Below, piece after piece: positions 1 to 5,483 of a stretch of 9,361 bases of DNA. How positions within the stretch are numbered: position 1 is the stretch's first letter; each line of letters opens with the position of its first letter. The DNA is taken from contig SXVE01000244.1 of NCBI GenBank assembly GCA_005790265.1, positions 1 to 9,361 on the forward strand, written 5' to 3'. The stretch comes from Acidobacteriota bacterium. Its GTDB lineage: Bacteria; Acidobacteriota; Blastocatellia; Pyrinomonadales; Pyrinomonadaceae. The notes under the pieces were generated by a model, which was given only the letters and a program-made list of their open reading frames with translations, did no database searches and was not told the DNA's origin. Both the position numbers and the translations under genes were made by a program.

Positions 1-42
1 CTGAATCTCGAATTTTGAATCTTGAATTTTTAATTTTTAATT
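1..42. repeat. AT-rich low-complexity spacer downstream of the GntR gene
   Basis: This short AT-rich stretch is built from degenerate repeats of TTGAAT and TTTTTAA units and lies immediately past the stop codon of the minus-strand regulator gene. I see no GC-rich stem followed by a T-tract, so it is not a recognisable terminator. It is probably plain intergenic low-complexity sequence, cut by the window edge. Confidence 0.4.
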
Positions 43-786
43 TCACAGCGCGTTTTTCGATAAATAAAACGTCGCGCGGTAACGGTCGGCGCGATATGTC
101 GTATGCGCCGATTCAATCGGCTGGTTGGCTTCCGAATAAACGACGCGGTGCACGACTAAAACCGGCGCGCCGATTTTAATGTCGAGCTGTGCGGCGACAA
201 AACGCGTCGCCGCCGCCGCTTCCAAACTTTCCGCCGCGTGGTGCATCTGCAAATTGTATTTTTCCGTCAGAATCTCGTAAAGGGAATTGACCGTCAAATC
301 AACGCTGTCGAGCTGCGGACACAAATGCGCCGAAAGATACGTTGTTTCAAATGCCATCGGTTCATCGTCGGCGAGACGAAGACGTTCGAGATGAAACACG
401 GCGGCGTCCGGTTCCAAATCCAAATCCTGCGCGACGCGTTCGGCGGCGGTTTCGCGCGTGAGCTGCAAAACGCGCGAACTCGGCGTTAATCCGAGCGAAA
501 TCATCTCCTCGGAAAAACCGCTCAGATTGCGCGTGTGCACATCAATTTTGCGATTGGCGACAAACGTGCCGACGCCGCGTTCGCGGTAAATCAATCCGTC
601 GGAACGAAGCCGCAAAAGCGCTTGCCGAACGGTCATCCGGCTCACGCTGAACCGTTCGGCGAGTTCGCGCTCGGACGGAAAATTCTCGCCCGCTTTCAAT
701 TCGCCGGCTTTAATTTGAAGTTGGAGCGCTTCGGTAATTTGCGCATGAAGCGGCATCGCGCTGTCGCGCCGCAGAATATCAGCCAT
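43..786 (-). CDS. GntR/HutC-family transcriptional repressor, DasR/NagR-like
   Basis: A 247-residue one-component regulator. Residues about 12-76 form a GntR winged helix-turn-helix: PLHAQI opening, PSERELAERFSVSRMTVRQA recognition region, then the wing RERGVGTFV. Residues about 97-240 look like a UTRA effector-binding domain, ending in a segment resembling Y-R-A-D-R-Y. Length and layout match the HutC subfamily, which includes Bacillus NagR/YvoA and Streptomyces DasR; those sense amino-sugar phosphates. The frame stays open to 843, but I chose the ATG at 786: HutC proteins usually begin about ten residues before the PLxxQI motif, and the longer form would run through the operator (807-822) and -10 box. 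No clear Shine-Dalgarno sequence precedes either start. The gene is divergent from the transporter genes, and a copy of the operator lies between its promoter and start, so autorepression is likely. The amino-sugar assignment is inferred from the operators and the GH20 neighbour; the GntR/HutC family call is firm. Confidence 0.9.
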   Translation of the reverse strand: MADILRRDSAMPLHAQITEALQLQIKAGELKAGENFPSERELAERFSVSRMTVRQALLRLRSDGLIYRERGVGTFVANRKIDVHTRNLSGFSEEMISLGLTPSSRVLQLTRETAAERVAQDLDLEPDAAVFHLERLRLADDEPMAFETTYLSAHLCPQLDSVDLTVNSLYEILTEKYNLQMHHAAESLEAAAATRFVAAQLDIKIGAPVLVVHRVVYSEANQPIESAHTTYRADRYRATFYLSKNAL

Positions 787-806
787 ATAAATTTCGTCAA
801 AAAAAG

Positions 807-822
807 TGTGGACTAGACCAGT
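807..822 (-). promoter_or_regulatory. dre-like GntR operator, site 1 (regulator gene)
   Basis: Read on the minus strand the site is ACTGGTCTAGTCCACA, a near-palindrome. Its 12-bp core TGGTCTAGTCCA recurs exactly at two other places in the window. It closely resembles the DasR/NagR operator (dre, roughly ACTGGTCTAGACCACT). It lies about 20 bases upstream of the regulator start codon and 4 bases downstream of the proposed -10 box, a position suited to blocking transcription start. The sequence match is direct; binding by the neighbouring GntR protein is inference. Confidence 0.82.
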
Positions 823-826
823 CCGA

Positions 827-856
827 TAGATAGCACGCGCCAACGAGCCGTGTCAA
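827..856 (-). promoter_or_regulatory. putative sigma-70-type promoter of the GntR gene
   Basis: On the minus strand a perfect -35 box TTGACA (851-856) is followed after 18 bases by a weak -10 box TATCTA (827-832). Transcription would start near or within operator site 1. The -35 is convincing and the -10 is poor, so the exact start point is uncertain. Confidence 0.5.
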
Positions 857-904
857 ATAAAACGGCGAGAAGCGACTTGAAAACTGTTAACTGCAGTAAG
901 CAAT

Positions 905-934
905 TTGACAGCGGCGGTTTTATTTTGATACAAG
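905..934 (+). promoter_or_regulatory. putative sigma-70-type promoter of the transporter genes
   Basis: A perfect TTGACA -35 box (905-910) is followed after 18 bases by TACAAG (929-934); GATACA at 927-932 with a 16-base spacer is an alternative -10. It stands back to back with the regulator promoter, with 48 bases between the two -35 boxes. Operator site 2 starts two bases after the -10 box. The transcript would carry a leader of roughly 175 bases. Confidence 0.55.
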
Positions 935-936
935 CA

Positions 937-952
937 AGTGGTCTAGTCCAGT
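937..952 (+). promoter_or_regulatory. dre-like GntR operator, site 2 (transporter genes)
   Basis: AGTGGTCTAGTCCAGT carries the same 12-bp core as sites 1 and 3 and directly abuts the proposed -10 box of the binding-protein gene. It should cover the transcription start and so repress the transporter genes when bound. The site is seen directly; its function is inferred from the match to the DasR/NagR operator and from its placement. Confidence 0.82.
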
Positions 953-973
953 ATTCAAGTTAAAAATTTGGCA

Positions 974-1014
974 AAGCCGGAATTTAAGCGCGCGAGCGTG
1001 TGTGAATTCGGCTT
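974..1014 (+). other. stem-loop in the leader of the binding-protein mRNA
   Basis: AAGCCG (974-979) pairs with CGGCTT (1009-1014), and AATT (981-984) with AATT (1005-1008), leaving one bulged G at 980. This gives about ten base pairs around a GC-rich loop. An A-rich run follows rather than a T-run, so it is not a standard terminator on the plus strand. It may stabilise the mRNA 5' end or act as a regulatory leader. I recognise no riboswitch class in it. The remaining leader, to 1104, is A-rich with no other evident signal. Confidence 0.35.
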
Positions 1015-1104
1015 CAAAAAAACAAAAACCAATATAACAATTTTAGTTTGCGGCGCGAAAAAGAAACAACGCGGAAATTGTCGCCGGTAAACTATCGAGA
1101 AATC

Positions 1105-1111
1105 AGAGAGG
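1105..1111 (+). promoter_or_regulatory. ribosome binding site of the sugar-binding protein
   Basis: AGAGAGG lies six bases before the ATG at 1118. It decides the start: a TTG immediately upstream at 1115 is in frame but lies closer to the site and is a weaker start codon. Confidence 0.6.
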
Positions 1112-1117
1112 TAATTG

Positions 1118-2071
1118 ATGCGCAGCATTTTTGTTTGGACATTTTTCAGTTTTTTCAGTTTTTCAATTGTTTTTCAAACGGCTTGCACGCCGAATGCGGC
1201 GAACGATGCGAAAACAGGCGGCGCGGCAAGCGACGCGGCGGCGAAAAAGCGCATCGGCGTTACGCTGCTGACGCGCGAAGATGATTTTTACCGCGAACTG
1301 GAAGCCGGTTTGCGCGAAGCGGCGGCGAAAAACAATTTTGAGCTTTTGATTCAATCGGGCGACAAGGATTTGTCGAAACAGCAGTCACAGATTGACACTT
1401 TTTTAGTGCAGAAAGTTGACGCCATCATCGTTTGTCCGACTGATACGAAAGGAATTGCGCCGGCAATCGAACGGGCAAACCAAGCGAACGTGCCGGTTTT
1501 TACGGCGGACATCGCGGCGGGCGGCGGAAAAATCGTTTCGCACGTTGCTTCGGATAATGCCGCTGGCGGACGGCTCGCCGCCGAATACATCGTCAAAGCT
1601 ATCGGCGCGGCGGGAAAAGTCGGCATCATCGGACAGCCGGAAGTGCAGTCGGTCGTTGACCGCGAAACCGGATTCAAGGAAGCGATGGCGAAATATCCGC
1701 AAATTACGGTTGTGCCGACGATTAGCGGCGGCGGCGTGCGCGACCGCGCGCTCAAAGCGGCGGAAGATTTGCTTCAGGCGAATTCCGATCTGCGCGCGAT
1801 TTTCTGCATCAACGACGAAACCGCGCTCGGCGCTTTATCGGCGGCGCAAACGCGCGGATTAAAAGATTTAATCATCGTCGGTTACGACGCCGCGCCCGAA
1901 GCAATCGAGAAAATCAAAGCGGGCACGAATCTGAAAGCCGACGTAGCGCAGCAGCCGCGCGAAATCGGCGCGAAAACAATCGAAGCGATTGCCGCTCACT
2001 TCAAAGGCGGCAGCACGACTCCAATCGTTAATGTTCCGGTAAAAATCATTGATGCGGAATCGGCAAAATAA
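1118..2071 (+). CDS. ABC-type sugar-binding lipoprotein, RbsB-like (CUT2 family)
   Basis: A 317-residue periplasmic-binding protein of the ribose/galactose type (Peripla_BP_4 fold, type I). The N-terminus is a Phe-rich hydrophobic export signal ending in Q-T-A-C. Cys23 is the likely lipidated residue, although position -3 is Gln rather than the usual Leu. The mature protein opens with the family's first strand (K-K-R-I-G-V-T-L-L). It then has the K-V-D-A-I-I-V-C-P-T-D segment, a cross-over strand with N232-D233-E234 before T-A-L-G-A, and the late I-V-G-Y-D-A motif (D257 region) near the sugar site. It would capture a monosaccharide and deliver it to the permease encoded 72 bases downstream. 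Family homologues bind ribose, galactose, xylose, autoinducer-2 or other small sugars, so the sequence alone does not fix the ligand. The GntR operator upstream and the GH20 gene suggest GlcNAc or a related amino sugar, which is inference. Confidence 0.9.
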   Translation: MRSIFVWTFFSFFSFSIVFQTACTPNAANDAKTGGAASDAAAKKRIGVTLLTREDDFYRELEAGLREAAAKNNFELLIQSGDKDLSKQQSQIDTFLVQKVDAIIVCPTDTKGIAPAIERANQANVPVFTADIAAGGGKIVSHVASDNAAGGRLAAEYIVKAIGAAGKVGIIGQPEVQSVVDRETGFKEAMAKYPQITVVPTISGGGVRDRALKAAEDLLQANSDLRAIFCINDETALGALSAAQTRGLKDLIIVGYDAAPEAIEKIKAGTNLKADVAQQPREIGAKTIEAIAAHFKGGSTTPIVNVPVKIIDAESAK

Positions 2072-2087
2072 TCGAGCGAAAATCGGG

Positions 2088-2120
2088 GCGCGGGCAATAT
2101 AACCGCGCGTTTCGGCGCGG
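2088..2120 (+). other. intercistronic GC-rich inverted repeats, mutually exclusive hairpins
   Basis: Between the binding-protein and permease genes lie three complementary hexamers: GCGCGG (2088-2093), CCGCGC (2103-2108) and GCGCGG (2115-2120). The middle copy can pair with either flank, giving two alternative 6-bp GC-only stems with loops of 9 and 6 bases. No T-tract follows, so it is not a classical terminator. Such hairpins after a binding-protein gene often protect its mRNA and let it be made in excess over the membrane subunit. The role here is inference. Confidence 0.35.
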
Positions 2121-2143
2121 CGGCTTATTCCGAAAAATAAAAA

Positions 2144-3064
2144 GTGCAAAAAATATTCGGCTACATCATCGTTCTGGCAATCGTCGTCGAAACAATCATT
2201 TTCGCGTTTCTCGCGCCGTCGTTTTTTTCGTTCGACAATTTAATCAACGTCGCCGTGTCCATCGCCGTCATCGGAATTCTGGCGGTCGGGATGACGTTTG
2301 TGATTTTAACCGGCGGCATTGATTTGTCTATCGGTTCGGTTGCCGCGCTTGCCGGAGTCGCGGCGGCGCTGACGGCGCTGAAATTCGGCGCGCTCGCCGG
2401 TTTTGCGGCGGCGTTTGCCATCGGACTCGCGAGCGGCGCGTTCAGCGGCGCGATGATCGCCTTTTTTCGCGTTCCGCCGTTTATCGTTACGCTGGCGCTG
2501 CTGACGATTGCGCGCGGACTCGCGTTTATTTTGGCGGAAGGACGCTCAATCGGTAATTTGCCCGAAAACTTTACGGCTTTTGGAAAAGCGTCGTTTTTCA
2601 ACGTTCCGCTTTCGGTCTGGCTCTTGATTGCCAGCTTTGCCGCCGGTTGGTTCGTTTTGCAGCACACGCGATTCGGACGCTATGTTTACGCCGTCGGCGG
2701 CAATCGGGAAGCGGCATTTCTAGCGGGCATCAACGTCAAATCGGTAACGTTGTGGATTTATATTCTAAACGGTTTTTTCGTCGGACTCGCGTCAGTCGTG
2801 CTCGCCTCGCGGCTCGGCGCGGGCGTGCCGAATTCCGGTTTGCAGTATGAACTCGACGTGATCGCGGCGGTCGTCGTCGGCGGAACTTCTTTGACCGGCG
2901 GGCGCGGCAGCGTCGTTTCGACTTTGTTCGGCGCGATTTTTATCGGCGTGCTCAACAACGGGTTAAATCTCGCGGGCGTCGAACCGTACACGCAGAAAAT
3001 CGTGCTCGGCGCGGTTATTCTGATCGCGGTGCTGGCTGACCAATTCAAAAAACCGGCGGTTTGA
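2144..3064 (+). CDS. ABC-type sugar transporter permease, RbsC-like (CUT2 family)
   Basis: A 306-residue, very hydrophobic inner-membrane protein of the BPD_transp_2 (RbsC) family with roughly eight to ten membrane spans. Family signatures are clear: A-V-G-M-T-F-V-I-L-T-G-G-I-D-L-S-I-G-S at residues 47-65, Y-A-V-G-G-N-R-E-A-A-F-L-A-G-I-N-V from residue 182 (cytoplasmic loop contacting the ATPase), and E-L-D-V-I-A-A-V-V-V-G-G-T-S-L-T-G-G-R-G from residue 236. It starts at a GTG with only an A-rich upstream stretch for ribosome binding. It is somewhat shorter at the N-terminus than E. coli RbsC (321 residues) but otherwise complete. It follows the binding protein in the same orientation and is probably co-transcribed. 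CUT2 systems need an RbsA-type double-cassette ATPase, normally encoded between or beside these two genes, and none is in this window. Substrate is unproven; an amino sugar is inferred from context. Confidence 0.92.
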   Translation: MQKIFGYIIVLAIVVETIIFAFLAPSFFSFDNLINVAVSIAVIGILAVGMTFVILTGGIDLSIGSVAALAGVAAALTALKFGALAGFAAAFAIGLASGAFSGAMIAFFRVPPFIVTLALLTIARGLAFILAEGRSIGNLPENFTAFGKASFFNVPLSVWLLIASFAAGWFVLQHTRFGRYVYAVGGNREAAFLAGINVKSVTLWIYILNGFFVGLASVVLASRLGAGVPNSGLQYELDVIAAVVVGGTSLTGGRGSVVSTLFGAIFIGVLNNGLNLAGVEPYTQKIVLGAVILIAVLADQFKKPAV

Positions 3065-3132
3065 AGCCGGGAAATCGCGCGGCAATTTTGAGCGGGCGGC
3101 GCGACGAAAATTAAGTTTATCTTAAATTTCAG

Positions 3133-3162
3133 TTGACAGGGAAAATTTTTTGCGCTTACAAT
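3133..3162 (+). promoter_or_regulatory. sigma-70-type promoter of the GH20 gene
   Basis: TTGACA (3133-3138), an 18-base spacer, then TACAAT (3157-3162, 5 of 6 matches to TATAAT). This is the best promoter in the window. Transcription should begin around 3169, just before operator site 3 at 3175. The TTG of the -35 box also opens the longest reading frame, so a start codon called there would be wrong. Confidence 0.65.
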
Positions 3163-3174
3163 TGCGTTACAAAT

Positions 3175-3190
3175 AGTGGTCTAGTCCACT
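3175..3190 (+). promoter_or_regulatory. dre-like GntR operator, site 3 (hexosaminidase gene)
   Basis: AGTGGTCTAGTCCACT is the most symmetric of the three sites: 14 of 16 positions are palindromic, broken only at the T/T pair in the core. It lies 12 bases after the -10 box and about 47 bases before the GH20 start codon, within the presumed leader, where bound repressor would block initiation or early elongation. It links the hexosaminidase, and probably the receptor behind it, to the same regulator as the transporter. Confidence 0.83.
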
Positions 3191-3237
3191 GCATCCGAAG
3201 TCCAAAAAATTCAAACACTTTCGCGATTAGAAAAAGA

Positions 3238-5343
3238 ATGAATTCCTTTTTCCGACAGATTACTCTGCGGATTTCTCTACAGATTTTCACGCTCGTCGTT
3301 ATTTTTTCGGCGGCGGTAAGCGCGCGCGCGCAAAACGGCGATGCGCTGCAAATCATTCCCGAACCGAAGCAAATGCAGGCGACGGGCGAAAATTTTGCGG
3401 TTAAAAAAGGCGCGAAAATCAGTTTGGCGAATTCGCGCAGCGCTCGTGATCGCTTTGCCGCCGAAGATTTAATCGCCGACGCGCGGCAAACGGCGAACGC
3501 CGATTTATCAATCGGCGGCGGGCGAATTCTCGTCGGGCAGCTCGACGACCGCAAAATCAAAACGGCTTTCGAGCAGGCGAAAATCGAAATTCCGGCAAAT
3601 TTGAGCGGCGAAGGTTACGCTTTAATTGTTGCGGCGAACAAAATCGTCGTCGGCGGCAAAACCGAAGCGGGAACTTTTTACGGTTTGCAGACTTTGAAAC
3701 AGCTTTTGCGCGGCGAAGGCGAAAACGCGTATTTTCAGGGCGCGCGCATTGTTGATTATCCGACGATGCGTTACCGCGCGTTTTCCGACGACGTTTCGCG
3801 CGGATTGGTGCCGACGGTTGATTACGTCAAACGGCAGATCAGAACGTTTGCGATGCTGAAAATGAATATGCATTCGCTTTATATGGAGCACACGTTCGCC
3901 AGCCGCTCGCATCCGCTTTTCGCCACGGAAGACGGCAGTTTCACGCCCGAAGAATTAAAAGAAATCGTCGCCTACGCGAAAAATTATCACGTCGAAATTG
4001 TGCCGCAGCAGCAGACTTTCGGACATCTGCACAAAGTCGTCAAATACGAGAAATACAACGCGCTCGCCGAAGTGCCGTACGGCGATGTCATCACGCCGCA
4101 GGAAGAAGGTTCTTATCAATTAGTCGCCGATTTGTCCAAAGAAATCAACGAAATTTTTCCGTCCGGTTTTTTTCACATCGGCGCCGACGAAACGTTTGAA
4201 CTCGGCGAAGGCAGAAGCCGCGAAGAATCGAAAGCGAAAGGCGTCGGTGCCGTTTATTTTCGGCACATCAACCGCGTCCGCGACGTTTTGAAACCTTACG
4301 ATAAAAAGTTGATGATGTGGGGCGACATCGCGCTCAGTCATCCGGAATTGATCGGCGAGATTCCGAAAGAAATGATCGTGATGAACTGGGCTTACGGCGC
4401 GCGCGATTCGTATTCTTCGCGCATCGAGCCGTTTCAAAAAGCCGGTTTGCAGCAGTTCGTCTGCCCGTCGGTTTGGAATTTTAATCTGATTTTTCCGAAC
4501 ACTGAATTTGCCGCCGTCAACATTCGCAATTTCGTGCGCGACGGACAAAAAGCCGGAGCCATCGGCGTGATGAATACGAATTGGGACGACGACGGCGAAA
4601 CGCTTTTTGAAATGGATTGGTACGGCGTCGGACTCGGCGCGGCGGCGGGATGGGAAAACGCGCCGCTCAATATCGAGGCTTTCGATAAAAAATTCGATTG
4701 GACGTTTTTTCGCAGCGAAAACAGCATGTTTACCGCGAATATTCGCGCGCTCGGCGCGGCGAGCAAAACTTTGGGATTGGAAAACGTCACGCAAAACGCG
4801 CTTTTCTGGCAAAACCCGTTTACCGCGAATTTTCAAAAACGCGCCCGCGAAACCGAAGCGAAAGCGAAACAGTTGCGGCTTGATGTCGAAGCAGTCGAAG
4901 AAAATCTGATGAAAAATTCGGCATCGGCGCGCCGCAATCGCGAAATGCTTCCGGCGCTTCATTTTGCCGCCGAACGTTTTAATCATCTCGGGCGGCGAAT
5001 GATTTTGACCGAACAACTGAGCCGCGCTTACTGGGAAGCTTATTTGAATATGTCCGACCGGCAAAAAGTGCGCAAACTTTCGTGGTATTCCGGCGCGGTT
5101 TACAACTATACGCGCGAGATGGCGGAAGAACTCGGCGAACTGAAAACGAAATACCGCCGTTTGTATCTGGCGGAAAACAAACCGTCGCATCTCGAAAGCG
5201 TGCTGGCGCGCTACGACCGTTCAATTCAAATGTGGCTGGAAAAATCGCAGCAGATCAATCAGGCTTTGCAGCAATACGACGAAACGAAAACGATTCCGCC
5301 GCCCGAACGTCTCGGCTTGGAGCTTCGCCCGTTGCAAAAATAA
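3238..5343 (+). CDS. secreted GH20 beta-N-acetylhexosaminidase
   Basis: A 701-residue exported glycoside hydrolase that removes terminal beta-linked GlcNAc (or GalNAc) from oligosaccharides by substrate-assisted catalysis. I chose the ATG at 3238: it gives a clean Sec signal peptide with probable cleavage after A-R-A (residue 31). The open frame upstream would encode the promoter and operator. Residues about 40-165 resemble the GH20b N-terminal domain (I-I-P-E-P-K-Q-M start, G-T-F-Y-G-L-Q-T-L-K-Q-L end). The catalytic barrel spans about 177-485: F-G-H (H263), the catalytic pair in H-I-G-A-D-E (D317 and E318), M-M-W-G-D (W361) and N-W-D-D-D-G-E (449-454). The usual GGDE is GADE here, keeping both catalytic acids. 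Residues about 490-701 form an extra helical, charged C-terminal region with coiled-coil-like stretches and no recognised domain. It lacks a lipobox, so it is probably periplasmic or released. Exact specificity (chitobiose, peptidoglycan or host glycan ends) cannot be read from the sequence. Confidence 0.92.
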   Translation: MNSFFRQITLRISLQIFTLVVIFSAAVSARAQNGDALQIIPEPKQMQATGENFAVKKGAKISLANSRSARDRFAAEDLIADARQTANADLSIGGGRILVGQLDDRKIKTAFEQAKIEIPANLSGEGYALIVAANKIVVGGKTEAGTFYGLQTLKQLLRGEGENAYFQGARIVDYPTMRYRAFSDDVSRGLVPTVDYVKRQIRTFAMLKMNMHSLYMEHTFASRSHPLFATEDGSFTPEELKEIVAYAKNYHVEIVPQQQTFGHLHKVVKYEKYNALAEVPYGDVITPQEEGSYQLVADLSKEINEIFPSGFFHIGADETFELGEGRSREESKAKGVGAVYFRHINRVRDVLKPYDKKLMMWGDIALSHPELIGEIPKEMIVMNWAYGARDSYSSRIEPFQKAGLQQFVCPSVWNFNLIFPNTEFAAVNIRNFVRDGQKAGAIGVMNTNWDDDGETLFEMDWYGVGLGAAAGWENAPLNIEAFDKKFDWTFFRSENSMFTANIRALGAASKTLGLENVTQNALFWQNPFTANFQKRARETEAKAKQLRLDVEAVEENLMKNSASARRNREMLPALHFAAERFNHLGRRMILTEQLSRAYWEAYLNMSDRQKVRKLSWYSGAVYNYTREMAEELGELKTKYRRLYLAENKPSHLESVLARYDRSIQMWLEKSQQINQALQQYDETKTIPPPERLGLELRPLQK

Positions 5344-5483
5344 GCGGCGCGGCAGTTGAAGCGAATACAAAAACGGCGACCGAAGCGAAACGAAAAATAC
5401 AAAAATCTTAATAAAAATTCAGCGAAATTAATCAGCAAAAAACAGGCACGTCTTAGAAATTTCTGTTCAAGGAAAAAGAGTAT
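5344..5483 (+). other. A-rich GH20-receptor intergenic spacer
   Basis: These 140 bases are purine-rich and hold no TTGACA-type promoter, no copy of the TGGTCTAGTCCA operator and no terminator hairpin. Their end carries the receptor's ribosome binding region, AAGGA at 5469-5473 and AAAGAG at 5475-5480. This fits read-through from the GH20 promoter, making GH20 and the receptor one operon. A separate weak promoter cannot be excluded. Confidence 0.45.

Noticed and set aside
1..42. Short repeats resembling a CRISPR or tandem array
   Set aside because: The repeats are degenerate 5-7 base AT units without spacers or constant length; low-complexity sequence only.
787..843. N-terminal extension of the GntR protein up to 843
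   Set aside because: It would translate through operator site 1 and the -10 box, and the extra residues do not fit the HutC family N-terminus.
2161..2667. Minus-strand open frame (168 codons) opposite the permease
   Set aside because: Its translation is rich in Ala, Pro, Ser and Lys, as expected from reading hydrophobic permease codons backwards; no start signal or domain.
4120..5190. Long minus-strand open frame (356 codons) opposite the GH20 gene
   Set aside because: It lies wholly antisense to a confidently assigned gene, has a low-complexity Phe/Arg/Ala-rich translation with no domain, and has no promoter or ribosome binding site. It is a shadow of the GH20 codon bias.
5344..5483. Possible fourth dre-like operator or promoter in front of the receptor
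   Set aside because: I looked for TGGTCTAG-type cores and TTGACA boxes on both strands and saw none; the only palindrome, AGAAATTTCT at 5455-5464, is too short and AT-rich to mean much.
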